A stretch of DNA of 64,000 nt from Pseudomonas sp. MYb118 (GCF_040947875.1 NZ_JBFRXN010000002.1:434001-498000); one strand, 5' to 3'. Shown: positions 15,745 through 26,132, counted from the first letter of the stretch. The notes: a model not told the origin generated them from the letters alone. Program-made: numbers and translations.

Positions 15745-18700
15745 ATGGCTTTTACCGACCCGTTCATCCGCCGCCCGGTGCTCGCCTCCGTGGTCAGCCT
15801 GCTGATTGTGCTGCTGGGTTTCCAGGCCTGGAGCAAGCTGCCGCTGCGCCAGTACCCGCAAATGGAAAACGCCCTGATCACGGTGACCACCGCCTACCCC
15901 GGCGCCAACGCCGAGACCATCCAGGGCTACATTACCCAACCCATGCAGCAGAGCCTGGCCAGTGCCGAAGGCATCGACTACATGACCTCGGTGAGCCGGC
16001 AGAATTTCTCGATCATTTCCATCTACGCGCGCATCGGCTCCAACAGCGACCGCCTGTTCACCGAGCTGTTGGCCAAGGCCAACGAGGTGAAGAACCAGTT
16101 GCCCCAGGACGCCGAAGACCCGGTGCTGAGCAAGGAAGCCGCCGACGCCTCGGCGCTGATGTACATCAGTTTCTTCAGCAAGGAACTGAGCAACCCGCAG
16201 ATCACCGATTACCTGTCACGGGTCATCCAGCCGAAGCTGGCGACGCTGCCGGGCATGGCCGAAGCGGAGATTCTCGGCAACCAGGTGTTTGCCATGCGCC
16301 TGTGGCTCGACCCGGTCAAGCTGGCCGGTTTCGGCCTGAGCGCCAGCGACGTGACCAACGCGGTGCGCCAGTACAACTTCCTGTCCGCCGCCGGCGAGGT
16401 GAAAGGCGAGTACGTGGTCACCAGCATCAACGCCAGCACCGAACTGAAATCCGCCGAGGCCTTCGCGGCGATTCCGGTCAAGGTCGACGGTGACAGCCGC
16501 GTACTGCTCAGCGACGTCGCACGGGTGGAGATGGGTGCGGAAAACTACGACAGCATCAGCTCCTTTGGCGGTACGCCGTCGGTGTACATCGGCATCAAGG
16601 CCACACCCGGCGCCAACCCGCTGGACGTGATCAAGGAAGTGCGCAAGATCATGCCGGACCTCGAGGCCCAGTTGCCGCCCAACCTCAAGGGGGAAATCGC
16701 CTACGACGCCACACTATTCATCCAGGCGTCCATCGACGAGGTGGTGAAAACCCTGTTCGAAGCCGTGCTGATCGTGATTGTCGTGGTGTTCCTGTTCCTC
16801 GGGGCGCTGCGTTCGGTGGTGATCCCGGTGGTGACCATCCCGCTGTCGATGATTGGCGTGATGTTCTTCATGCAGATGATGGGGTACTCGATCAACCTGC
16901 TGACGTTGCTGGCGATGGTGCTGGCCATCGGCCTGGTGGTGGACGACGCCATTGTCGTGGTGGAAAACATCCACCGGCACATCGAGGAAGGCAAGACGCC
17001 GCTGGACGCAGCCCTCGAGGGTGCCCGGGAAATCGCCATGCCGGTGGTGTCGATGACCATCACCCTAGCGGCGGTGTATGCCCCCATCGGGTTCCTCACC
17101 GGCCTGACCGGCGCGCTGTTCAAGGAATTCGCCCTGACCCTGGCCGGTGCGGTGGTGATCTCCGGCATCGTCGCCCTGACCCTGTCGCCAATGATGTGCG
17201 CGGTGCTGCTGCGCCACGATGAAAACCCCACGGGCCTGGCCCATCGCCTTGACCTGATTTTCGAAAGCCTCAAGCGCCGCTACCAGCGCCTGCTGCACGG
17301 CACATTGAACACCCGGCCGGTGGTGCTGGTGTTCGCCGTCATCGTGCTGTGCCTGATTCCGGCATTGCTGACCTTCACCAAATCGGAACTGGCCCCGGAC
17401 GAAGACCAGGGCATCATCTTCATGCTGGCCAACGCCCCGCAGCCGACCAACCTCGATTACCTGAACACTTACACGAACGAGTTCATCGACATCTTCAAGG
17501 CGTTCCCCGAGTACTACTCGTCGTTCCAGATCAACGGCTTCAACGGCGTGCAATCGGGGGTCGGCGGCTTCCTGCTCAAACCGTGGAACGAGCGTGACCG
17601 CACGCAGATGGAAATCCTCCCCGAGGTGCAGGGCAAACTCGAGGGCATTGCCGGCTTGCAGGTGTTCGGCTTCAACCTGCCGTCCCTGCCGGGTACGGGT
17701 GAGGGGTTGCCGTTTCAATTCGTGATCAACACCGCCAACGATTACGAGTCGCTGCTGCAAGTGATGGACCGGGTGAAGAAACGGGCGATGGAGTCCGGCA
17801 AGTTTGCGTTCGTCGACGTCGATCTGGCGTTCGACAAACCGGAAGTGGTGGTCGACATCGACCGCGCCAAGGCGGCGCAGATGGGCGTGTCCATGCAGGA
17901 CCTCGGTGGCACCCTGGCCACCTTGCTGGGCGAGGCGGAAATCAACCGTTTCACCATTGAAGGCCGCAGCTACAAGGTCATCGCGCAGGTCGAACGGCCC
18001 TTCCGCGACAACCCCGACTGGCTGAACAATTATTACGTGAAGAACACCAAGGGCGAGCTGTTGGCCCTGTCGACCCTGATCACCGTCAGCGACCGCGCAC
18101 GACCGCGTCAGTTGAACCAGTTCCAGCAGCTCAACTCGGCGATCCTTTCCGGGGTGCCGCTGGTGAGCATGGGCGAAGCCCTCGAAGCGGTGCGGCAGAT
18201 CGCCCGGGAAGAGGCGCCGGCGGGTTTCGCCGTTGACTACGCCGGGGCGTCGCGCCAGTACGTGCAGGAAGGCAGTGCGCTGTGGGTGACGTTCGCCCTG
18301 GCCCTGGCGATCATCTTCCTGGTGCTGGCGGCCCAGTTCGAGAGCTTCCGCGACCCACTGGTGATATTGGTGACGGTGCCGCTGTCGATCTGTGGGGCGT
18401 TGATCCCACTGTTCCTCGGCTGGTCGAGCATGAACATCTACACCCAGGTCGGGTTGGTGACGCTGATCGGATTGATCAGCAAGCACGGGATCCTGATCGT
18501 CGAATTCGCCAACCAGCTGCGCAAGGACAAGGGCCTGACACCCCGCGAAGCCGTCGAGGAAGCCGCCTCCATCCGCCTGCGCCCGGTGCTGATGACCACC
18601 GCCGCCATGGTCTTCGGCATGGTCCCGCTGATCATCGCCACGGGCGCCGGCGCCGTCAGCCGCTTCGACATCGGCACCGTCATCGCCACCGGCATGTCGA

Positions 18701-18771
18701 TCGGCACCCTGTTCACCCTGTTCGTGTTGCCATGCGTGTACACAGTCCTGGCCAAACCGGACAAACCCTGA
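15745..18771 (+). CDS. mexW: RND multidrug efflux permease, MexW-like
   Basis: A 1008-residue inner-membrane proton/drug antiporter of the AcrB superfamily. The N-terminus MAFTDPFIRRPVLASVVSLL is typical of the MexW/MexK group. The proton-relay aspartate pair is in AIGLVVDDAIVVVENIHRH (TM4), and the two large periplasmic loops and twelve hydrophobic helices are in the expected places. The start 13 bases after mexV has AAGGAAT upstream. With the adaptor it should export several drug classes, as MexVW does in P. aeruginosa (PA4374-PA4375). REPINs and a terminator follow. Confidence 0.9.
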   Translation: MAFTDPFIRRPVLASVVSLLIVLLGFQAWSKLPLRQYPQMENALITVTTAYPGANAETIQGYITQPMQQSLASAEGIDYMTSVSRQNFSIISIYARIGSNSDRLFTELLAKANEVKNQLPQDAEDPVLSKEAADASALMYISFFSKELSNPQITDYLSRVIQPKLATLPGMAEAEILGNQVFAMRLWLDPVKLAGFGLSASDVTNAVRQYNFLSAAGEVKGEYVVTSINASTELKSAEAFAAIPVKVDGDSRVLLSDVARVEMGAENYDSISSFGGTPSVYIGIKATPGANPLDVIKEVRKIMPDLEAQLPPNLKGEIAYDATLFIQASIDEVVKTLFEAVLIVIVVVFLFLGALRSVVIPVVTIPLSMIGVMFFMQMMGYSINLLTLLAMVLAIGLVVDDAIVVVENIHRHIEEGKTPLDAALEGAREIAMPVVSMTITLAAVYAPIGFLTGLTGALFKEFALTLAGAVVISGIVALTLSPMMCAVLLRHDENPTGLAHRLDLIFESLKRRYQRLLHGTLNTRPVVLVFAVIVLCLIPALLTFTKSELAPDEDQGIIFMLANAPQPTNLDYLNTYTNEFIDIFKAFPEYYSSFQINGFNGVQSGVGGFLLKPWNERDRTQMEILPEVQGKLEGIAGLQVFGFNLPSLPGTGEGLPFQFVINTANDYESLLQVMDRVKKRAMESGKFAFVDVDLAFDKPEVVVDIDRAKAAQMGVSMQDLGGTLATLLGEAEINRFTIEGRSYKVIAQVERPFRDNPDWLNNYYVKNTKGELLALSTLITVSDRARPRQLNQFQQLNSAILSGVPLVSMGEALEAVRQIAREEAPAGFAVDYAGASRQYVQEGSALWVTFALALAIIFLVLAAQFESFRDPLVILVTVPLSICGALIPLFLGWSSMNIYTQVGLVTLIGLISKHGILIVEFANQLRKDKGLTPREAVEEAASIRLRPVLMTTAAMVFGMVPLIIATGAGAVSRFDIGTVIATGMSIGTLFTLFVLPCVYTVLAKPDKP

Positions 18772-18784
18772 CCACCCTGATCAA

Positions 18785-18886
18785 CTGTAGGAGCGAGCTT
18801 GCTCGCGATGATGGCCCAAACACCGCGGACATTCAGACGACCAGCATTATCGTTAACGACCATCGCGAGCAGGCTCGCTCCCACAG
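18785..18886. repeat. REPIN
   Basis: A complete REPIN: left CTGTAGGAGCGAGCTTGCTC, spacer with CATTATCGTTAACGACC, right CATCGCGAGCAGGCTCGCTC. Confidence 0.9.
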
Positions 18887-18910
18887 AAGATCAAAAGCGA
18901 ACTGCGACCC

Positions 18911-19022
18911 CCTGTAGGAGCGAGCTTGCTCGCGATGGTGGCCCAAACAACGCGGACATTCAGCCAGCCAGCGTTATCGTTAACGACCATCGCGGGCAAG
19001 CCCGCTCCCACCGCTCCTACAG
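18911..19022. repeat. REPIN
   Basis: A second complete REPIN directly after the first, with the same spacer family (CGCGGACATTCAGCCAGCCA, GTTATCGTTAACGACC). Its right REP is the GGGC variant followed by a duplicated CCGCTCCTACAGG end. Confidence 0.9.
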
Positions 19023-19041
19023 GTGAAAGCGTTTCTACAGC

Positions 19042-19082
19042 ACAAAAAAAGGCCTCGCATCTGGCGAGGCCTTTTTCGGGGG
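19042..19082. terminator. bidirectional terminator between mexW and the InaA operon
   Basis: AAAAAGGCCTCGC...GCGAGGCCTTTTT hairpin with A and T tracts on both sides. It serves the convergent mexVW and small-protein/inaA transcripts. Confidence 0.88.
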
Positions 19083-19094
19083 GGTTGAATGGGG

Positions 19095-19322
19095 TCAACT
19101 CTGTGGCCTCAGTCCTTGAGAGAGTCCGAACATGAACAGCAGCAAATCATGATCGGGTTGTGCGGCGACCGATGCCTTGGCGACCCTCGGCATCGGGCAT
19201 TGTTCGTCCCCGTTCACTGAACTGAGAACCTGTGTGCGCGGCTGCTCCCAAGCCGCCACCGCCAGTGAAGCAACTGCCAAGGCTCCAACCAGGAACAAAC
19301 CTCGTGCAATTTCGAGTTTCAT
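19095..19322 (-). CDS. small secreted protein, unknown
   Basis: A 75-residue protein with an N-terminal signal peptide (MKLEIARGLFLVGALAVASLA), then a short mature part with one Cys and the C-terminal HDLLLFMFGLSQGLRPQ. Its start is two bases after the inaA stop, so it is the third gene of the methyltransferase-inaA operon and probably shares its regulation. No known family is recognised. Confidence 0.6.
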   Translation of the reverse strand: MKLEIARGLFLVGALAVASLAVAAWEQPRTQVLSSVNGDEQCPMPRVAKASVAAQPDHDLLLFMFGLSQGLRPQS

Positions 19323-19324
19323 CG

Positions 19325-20038
19325 CTATAAACCTTTGATAGCGCTGCCAAACGCCGTCTCATAAAAGTAGACGAGTTTCTTCCACTCCGCCGCGCTGAAC
19401 GACGAATGGCGACGCAGCTGCTTCAGGTCATGGGAGGCGGCGCGATAGGCGGTCAAGCGCTGACGGCATTTCTCCAGGTCGATCACGGCCGTTTCAACCT
19501 GGGCCGCCTCACCCTCGCCAGTCACCCGGACGAAAATATGCTTCATGTACAGGCAACTGTGCTGCCAGCGACCCATGTGCATGAGCGCCAGGTTGTCCGC
19601 CACATCCTTGAGCACGCGATCATGCACGGCCTCACCGTGACGTTCACGGCCACCGCCGGCATACCAGTGGGCAATTTCCTCGAAGCCATCCAGCGACTTG
19701 GTCACCAGCAACGCGCGCCACTGGTGAACAGGGTCGCGCTGTGCGCCGCAGAACACCATTTCGGGCACACGCACGCCAATCCGGCTGACGCCAATCAGTG
19801 CATCACGTTCACGCAGGACCGTCGGTCGACCGAACGGGTGCAGCCAGCTGCGGTAGATATGCCCCGTCTGACGCTTGGCGTAGTACAGCTGCCCGTCGCT
19901 GTCTTTCACGCGCTGCACACCACTTTCGCCGCCACGACGGACATTGGGTTCTTCAACCCACTCGCCTTTCTGATTCCAGTAATAATCGAAACGATCTTCG
20001 CCAGCGACTGCTGCTTCTGCTGCGTACTGCACTGCCAT
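19325..20038 (-). CDS. inaA: lipopolysaccharide kinase InaA family protein
   Basis: A 237-residue cytoplasmic protein of the InaA/WaaP (Kdo/RIO kinase-like) family. The pattern includes YYAKRQTGHIYRSWLHPFG (possible ATP-binding Lys), then ALMHMGRWQHSCLYMKHIFV with the kinase-like catalytic loop region, and TAVIDLEKCR in the place of the metal-binding DFG/IDxxK segment. Such proteins phosphorylate LPS core sugars or act in envelope stress. AAGAGGT precedes ATG 20038. It lies four bases after the methyltransferase stop. Equivalent to PA4378; in P. putida the matching operon beside colRS is ColR-controlled, as I recall. Confidence 0.85.
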   Translation of the reverse strand: MAVQYAAEAAVAGEDRFDYYWNQKGEWVEEPNVRRGGESGVQRVKDSDGQLYYAKRQTGHIYRSWLHPFGRPTVLRERDALIGVSRIGVRVPEMVFCGAQRDPVHQWRALLVTKSLDGFEEIAHWYAGGGRERHGEAVHDRVLKDVADNLALMHMGRWQHSCLYMKHIFVRVTGEGEAAQVETAVIDLEKCRQRLTAYRAASHDLKQLRRHSSFSAAEWKKLVYFYETAFGSAIKGL

Positions 20039-20042
20039 TTTG

Positions 20043-20711
20043 TTACCTCTTGCGTAATACGTAGACCCGCCACATGGCATAGAACGGTAGAAAGTCCAAT
20101 CGTTCCTGGATCCGGAAACCCGCCTGCTCAAATTCCTGTTCAACCGTAGCAGCCGGTAACACAAACCGATTTTGGTAACCTTCCTGCTCACGTTTAAGCT
20201 CGGAACGCTTGCGCTTCCACGCCTTGAAATTGCCGTCGACCCACAACGACAAGATCACGCTGTCACGGCTGACGCGCTCGAATTCACGCAGAATGGCCAG
20301 TCGATGCTCGGCTTCACCGATGTGGTGCAACAAGCGCATGCAAAAAATGCTATCGACGGCGTTATCAGGCAAGGCGATGTCGAACGCAGAAGTGTGCAAG
20401 GGTTGTACCCGTTTCACCACTTCGGCCGGTTGAGCCGCCATTGCGGTCTTGATCATCGACTCGGAGTTATCCGCACCGATGATCACCCGGTTGGGTTTTT
20501 CCGCGAGCATGGGCCAGAAACGCCCGGCACCACAGGGTAGATCAAGCACCAGGCCGGGCTCACCGACCAGGGTCAATGCTTTGCGCGCAAGTTGCACATC
20601 ACGCCAGTGAGACAACCGTCGCCCCACGCCGTCCTGATGTTTTTGCAGGTATTTCTGCGCGTGTTTATCGTCGTACTTTTCGGAAAAATCGAGTTTTATC
20701 GGGCCGGCCAT
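20043..20711 (-). CDS. class I SAM-dependent methyltransferase
   Basis: A 222-residue soluble methyltransferase. Motif I is VLDLPCGAGRFWPML, motif II contains GADNSESMI, and LPDNAVDSIFCMRLLHHI is the typical post-I/IV region. The substrate is not visible; the link with inaA and colRS suggests LPS or another envelope component. I chose ATG 20711 with AAGGAG ten bases upstream; two TTG codons just before are alternatives. First gene of the operon MTase-inaA-small protein; matches PA4379. Confidence 0.85.
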   Translation of the reverse strand: MAGPIKLDFSEKYDDKHAQKYLQKHQDGVGRRLSHWRDVQLARKALTLVGEPGLVLDLPCGAGRFWPMLAEKPNRVIIGADNSESMIKTAMAAQPAEVVKRVQPLHTSAFDIALPDNAVDSIFCMRLLHHIGEAEHRLAILREFERVSRDSVILSLWVDGNFKAWKRKRSELKREQEGYQNRFVLPAATVEQEFEQAGFRIQERLDFLPFYAMWRVYVLRKR

Positions 20712-20785
20712 CAACAAGGCACTCCTTAACGTCTGATGGCAACCACGTTAAGTTCAGCCATGTCAGCGTCAGGTCATGCCTTTGT

Positions 20786-20799
20786 GAAAAAATTGTCAT
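20786..20799 (-). promoter_or_regulatory. ColR-box-like site before the methyltransferase-inaA operon
   Basis: On the minus strand ATGACAATTTTTTC fits the P. putida ColR consensus, as I recall it, (T/C)(T/C)NA(C/G)NN(T/C)TTTTT(C/G), with one mismatch at the first base. It lies about 75 bp before the methyltransferase start, next to colRS. Confidence 0.5.
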
Positions 20800-20830
20800 G
20801 TAAAACCCTTTACTATTTCAAGGTTTTACA
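20799..20830. promoter_or_regulatory. inverted repeat TGTAAAACC/GGTTTTACA
   Basis: Perfect 9-bp arms 14 bp apart between the colS stop and the methyltransferase operon. It could be an operator overlapping the promoter or a weak stem-loop after colS. There is no T run. Confidence 0.4.
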
Positions 20831-20860
20831 GTTCGAAAATGATGGCCAAGGGCCTCAGAT

Positions 20861-22138
20861 TTAGCCAGCCGGGTTCAGGTCAACCTGAAAACGACAGCCG
20901 TTAGGCTCCATGTGCGTCAGGCTGACCGTCCATCCCTGGTTCTCGCAGATACGCTGCACCAGAGACAGACCCAACCCCAGGCCGTCCCCCCGCTTCTCGT
21001 CGCCCCGCACGAATGGCTCGAACATCGCTTCACGCTTTTCTTCGGGAATCCCGACACCACTGTCTTCGACCCGGAACCCCGTGGCCGAAAGGGTCAAGCG
21101 GATGAAACCCCGCTCGGTGTAATGCAGGGCATTGCGCAGCAGGTTACCCATGACCGCGTGCAGCAAGGTGGCGTTGTAACACGTACTGGCCGGCTCACCC
21201 GGTTCGACGATCAACGACAGGCCCTTGGCCTCGATCGGCTCGCGCCAGAGGTTGAGCAGTTCGTCGCTGACCTGTTTGAGCGATTGCTGCGGCGCCATGC
21301 TGGCATCTTCCCGTTGGGCACGGGCGAGCATCAGGAAGGTTTGCACCAGCTCACGCATTTCTTCGCTGGCACGGGCAATGCGTTCAACCTGCGCTCGGCC
21401 ACGCTGATCAATGCCGGGATTTTCCAGCAGCAGCTCACACGAAGTCGCCAGCACCATCAACGGTGTACGCAATTCATGACTGACGTCGCTGGTGAACAGC
21501 CGCTCGCGGGTCAACGCCTGACGCAGGCGGCCCAGCGTGGCGTCAAAAGCCACCGCCAGCTCACCCACTTCGTCGGCGGCGTAATCCGGAGCCAGCGGTG
21601 GCGCCAGGCCGAGCAACTGGTCCCGGTGGCGAACCTGGCGGGCCAGCCGCACCACCGGGGCCATGACTTTGCGCGCCAGTATCCAACCGAGAAACACCGC
21701 CAGCGCCAGGCTCAGGACGAAGCCCACCAGTACCACGGCGAACAACACGCGCTCGCGTTCCTCGAAATCACTCTGGTCCTGCAACAGCACGTAGTGCCGG
21801 CCGTCGATGACTTCGACCATCGCGTGGTAGGACAGCTGCTCGCGAAACACCTCGTGAAACCCCGGATCGAGATGGCGCAAATCTTTGGGCAGCTCGAAAT
21901 CACCCGGGCCGCCGCTGAAGTAGAACAGTTGATCCGGCTCGGGACGATGGCTCCAGTCCGAGACGTTGTCCATCAGCAACAGGCGCTGCAAGTCCCCGCC
22001 CAGGCCCGCCGAAATCAGCTTTTCCTCCACCAGGTGCACGGTCGCGACAATGCCCATGGCGAAAGCCCCGGCGACCAGTGCGCTCATCAGCGCAAAGGCG
22101 ATGATGATCCGTTGAGCGAGGCTCTGCTTAAACTCCAT
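20861..22138 (-). CDS. colS: sensor histidine kinase ColS
   Basis: A 425-residue membrane kinase: TM1 about 9-35, periplasmic domain about 36-131, TM2 about 132-152, HAMP, HisKA with phospho-His in SDVSHELRTPLMVL, and HATPase with NLLRNALHY and GDGLGLGLSLV. The periplasmic segment contains FEERE, giving an ExxE at Glu126/Glu129, the metal-sensing motif reported for P. putida ColS (excess Zn, Fe(III) and other metals). ATG 22138 overlaps the colR stop by 11 bases, so the two are translationally coupled. A longer upstream start within colR is possible but adds no domain. Confidence 0.93.
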   Translation of the reverse strand: MEFKQSLAQRIIIAFALMSALVAGAFAMGIVATVHLVEEKLISAGLGGDLQRLLLMDNVSDWSHRPEPDQLFYFSGGPGDFELPKDLRHLDPGFHEVFREQLSYHAMVEVIDGRHYVLLQDQSDFEERERVLFAVVLVGFVLSLALAVFLGWILARKVMAPVVRLARQVRHRDQLLGLAPPLAPDYAADEVGELAVAFDATLGRLRQALTRERLFTSDVSHELRTPLMVLATSCELLLENPGIDQRGRAQVERIARASEEMRELVQTFLMLARAQREDASMAPQQSLKQVSDELLNLWREPIEAKGLSLIVEPGEPASTCYNATLLHAVMGNLLRNALHYTERGFIRLTLSATGFRVEDSGVGIPEEKREAMFEPFVRGDEKRGDGLGLGLSLVQRICENQGWTVSLTHMEPNGCRFQVDLNPAG

Positions 22139-22811
22139 CACGGCCCTCGGCCAAGCGGTAACCCACACCGTGCACGGTGTGCAGCAACGGTTTGGCGAAC
22201 GGCTTGTCGATCACCTGGCGCAATTGGTGGACATGGCTGCGCAGGCTGTCGCTGTCCGGGCAATCATCGCCCCACAGGGCCTCTTCGAGGATTTCCCGGC
22301 GCAGCACATGCGGGCTTTTCTGCATCAGGACGGCCAGCAATTTGAGGCCGACCGGGTTGAGCTTCAGCAAGCGACCTTCACGGCTGACTTCCAGGGTATC
22401 GAGGTCGTAGCTGAGGTCACCGACCTCCAGGGTACGCCGACCGCCGCCCTGGGTGCGACGCATCACGGCTTCGATCCGCGCCGCCAGCTCGGACAGGGCA
22501 AACGGTTTGATCAGGTAGTCATCGGCGCCGGACTTGAAGCCTTGCAGCCGATCGTCCAGTTGATCGCGGGCGGTGAGCATGATCACCGGGGTGTCGCGAC
22601 GGGCGTCTTCGCGCAGACGTTTGCACAGCGTGTAACCGTCGATGCCTGGGAGCATGATGTCGAGCACGATCAGGTCGTAGTGCTCGGTGGCCGCCAGATG
22701 AAGGCCCGACAAACCGTCCTGCGCACAGTCCACGGTGTAGCCTTTGAGCCCCAGGTAATCGGCCAGATTGGCCAGGATATCGCGGTTGTCTTCAACCAGT
22801 AGAATTCGCAT
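22128..22811 (-). CDS. colR: response regulator ColR
   Basis: A 227-residue OmpR/PhoB-type regulator. The receiver domain has the acidic pocket VED and phospho-acceptor Asp51 in LIVLDIMLPGIDGY; the C-terminal winged helix includes LRSHVHQLRQVIDKP and HTVHGVGYRL. Length and sequence pattern match ColR of P. putida (227 aa), which with ColS protects the membrane against metals and phenol and controls envelope genes. ATG 22811 has AGAAGGTG upstream. It is divergent from a PAP2 phosphatase gene with a ColR-box-like site between them. Confidence 0.93.
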   Translation of the reverse strand: MRILLVEDNRDILANLADYLGLKGYTVDCAQDGLSGLHLAATEHYDLIVLDIMLPGIDGYTLCKRLREDARRDTPVIMLTARDQLDDRLQGFKSGADDYLIKPFALSELAARIEAVMRRTQGGGRRTLEVGDLSYDLDTLEVSREGRLLKLNPVGLKLLAVLMQKSPHVLRREILEEALWGDDCPDSDSLRSHVHQLRQVIDKPFAKPLLHTVHGVGYRLAEGRDGV

Positions 22812-22928
22812 GGGCACCTTCTCCGTACACAGTAACGGCCGTCTTGGCCCGCGCAGCTTAAGGCCAAGTGTGGCTCAGGGCTAGGACCACGTGCAGAACA
22901 AATCCCGCCTTTTCGACACTTTCAGTGC

Positions 22929-22942
22929 TTAACGACTTTTTC
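22929..22942 (+). promoter_or_regulatory. ColR-box-like site before the PAP2 gene
   Basis: TTAACGACTTTTTC fits every position of the recalled ColR consensus (T/C)(T/C)NA(C/G)NN(T/C)TTTTT(C/G). It is 88 bp before the PAP2 start and in the gap divergent from colR, so it may serve either gene. Confidence 0.55.
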
Positions 22943-23030
22943 ACCCTCGGTTCACGAACAGGCGACAGCGACCGGTGCAGACTGCGCGCGGCTGCGCTTT
23001 CAAGACCTTTCAACCGACCAAGGAACTGCC

Positions 23031-23774
23031 ATGGTTTCGACCACTGCCCGCCCCGCTTCTCGCCCGCTCAATCTGTGGGTGTGCCTGGGTGTTCCCGCCG
23101 TTGCGGCGATCATTCTGGTGTTGCTCGAACTCACGTCCCTGGACATGGATCTGGCCACACTGTTCTACGACCCGGCTGCCGGAGATTTCATCGGACGCCA
23201 CAGTTACTTCCTCGAAAACATCCTGCATGACCGCGCCAAGCAAGTGGTCATCGCCTTTTCGGTATTCGCCATCCTCGGCTTCATCGGCGCATTTTTCATC
23301 GCCAGGCTCAAACCGTTCAAACGCGAACTGGGCTGCCTGGTGCTGTCGCTTGGCCTGGCCACGTCCTTTGTTACGCCGGTGAAAGTGGTCACGGCGGTGC
23401 AGTGTCCGTGGAGCCTGGAACAGTTCGGCGGTCATGAGACCTACAGCGAACTGCTGAGCCCCCGCCCACCGACCGACAAACCCGGCCGCTGCTGGCCAGG
23501 CGGCCACGCCGCCACCGGCTTCACCCTGTTTGCGCTGTTCTTCGTGCTGCGCGACCGCCGCCCACGCCTGGCCCGCGCGGCCTTCATCTTCGCGTTCAGC
23601 CTGGGCACGGTGTTTTCCGTGGGGCGAATGCTGCAAGGCGCGCACTTTTTCTCGCACAACGTATGGACGGCGGTGTTCTGCTGGCTGATTTGCCTGGGGT
23701 CGTATTACTGGATTCTGTATCGCCCGGCCAGAAAGGCTGAGCGCGTGGGCAAGGCACAACCAGCCAGCGCCTGA
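23031..23774 (+). CDS. PAP2-family membrane phosphatase
   Basis: A 247-residue inner-membrane protein with about six hydrophobic helices. The PAP2 signature is present in variant form: KVVTAVQCPW (motif 1, with Cys-Pro instead of Arg-Pro), PGGHAATGF (motif 2, usually PSGH) and SVGRMLQGAHFFSHNVW (motif 3, SRxxxxxHxxxD-like with catalytic His). Members dephosphorylate lipid A, undecaprenyl pyrophosphate or phosphatidic acid on the periplasmic face. The position beside colRS suggests envelope remodelling, perhaps lipid A. The substrate is not determined. Confidence 0.85.
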   Translation: MVSTTARPASRPLNLWVCLGVPAVAAIILVLLELTSLDMDLATLFYDPAAGDFIGRHSYFLENILHDRAKQVVIAFSVFAILGFIGAFFIARLKPFKRELGCLVLSLGLATSFVTPVKVVTAVQCPWSLEQFGGHETYSELLSPRPPTDKPGRCWPGGHAATGFTLFALFFVLRDRRPRLARAAFIFAFSLGTVFSVGRMLQGAHFFSHNVWTAVFCWLICLGSYYWILYRPARKAERVGKAQPASA

Positions 23775-23789
23775 CACCGAACCCTGCCC

Positions 23790-23892
23790 CCTGTAGGAGC
23801 GAGCTTGCTCGCGATGGCAGATCAGGCACCGCGGATTGCCAGATTGTCAGCGTTATCGTTGACGCCCCATCGCGAGCAGGCTCGCTCCCACA
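23790..23892. repeat. REPIN
   Basis: Left CTGTAGGAGCGAGCTTGCTC, spacer with GCGTTATCGTTGACGCCC, right CATCGCGAGCAGGCTCGCTC. Confidence 0.9.
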
Positions 23893-23938
23893 AAAGATCA
23901 AAAGCGAACCGCGATCCCCTGTAGAAGGAATGACAGGC

Positions 23939-23978
23939 AATAAAAAACCCCGCAGGCTTTCGCCGGCGGGGTTTTTCG
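23939..23978 (-). terminator. terminator after groEL (probably bidirectional)
   Basis: AAAAACCCCGC...GCGGGGTTTTT stem between the convergent PAP2 and groEL genes; T-rich on the minus strand after groEL. Confidence 0.88.
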
Positions 23979-23997
23979 TTACAGGGGTAAGGCCGGC

Positions 23998-25656
<1,659 letters not shown>

Positions 25657-25693
25657 TTAAATACTTTGAAGTAGCGGGAAAATGAGCGGGGAA

Positions 25694-25987
25694 TCAGCCT
25701 TCGATTACAGCGAGAATCTCGTTCTCAGCCATTACCAGCAGGTCTTCGCCGTCGACTTTCACAGTGTTGCTGCCGGAGTAAGGACCGAACACAACCTTGT
25801 CGCCCACTTTTACGGACAGTGCACGCACTTCACCGTTGTCCAGTACGCGGCCAGTGCCAACAGCTACAATTTCACCACTGTTGACTTTTTCGGCAGCCGA
25901 ACCAGGCAGATAGATACCGCCAGCGGTTTTACTTTCTTCTTCGCTGCGACGGATTACGACGCGGTCATGCAGAGGACGAAGCTTCAT
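25694..25987 (-). CDS. groES: co-chaperonin GroES
   Basis: A 97-residue 10-kDa lid protein for Gro[16 protein letters not shown], the mobile-loop sequence [11 protein letters not shown] and the [18 protein letters not shown]-terminus are typical. First gene of groES-groEL. AGGAG is close to the ATG. Confidence 0.98.
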   Translation of the reverse strand: MKLRPLHDRVVIRRSEEESKTAGGIYLPGSAAEKVNSGEIVAVGTGRVLDNGEVRALSVKVGDKVVFGPYSGSNTVKVDGEDLLVMAENEILAVIEG

Positions 25988-26132
25988 TGTCGATCTCTCC
26001 TAATTGTGGTTTTCATCGGCCGGTGTAGTCCCGGCGGGTTTAACAAAAGTCCGGCGGTGCCGGGTGCGGTTCGGCAAGCGAACCGCTGAAGTCTGTCTGG
26101 CGTAACGCGCCAGAAACCTTGCGGTGACCGTT

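Noticed and set aside
18785..19022. CRISPR-like look of repeated hairpins
   Set aside because: The repeats are inverted pairs with a conserved spacer, not direct repeats with unique spacers. No cas genes are present.
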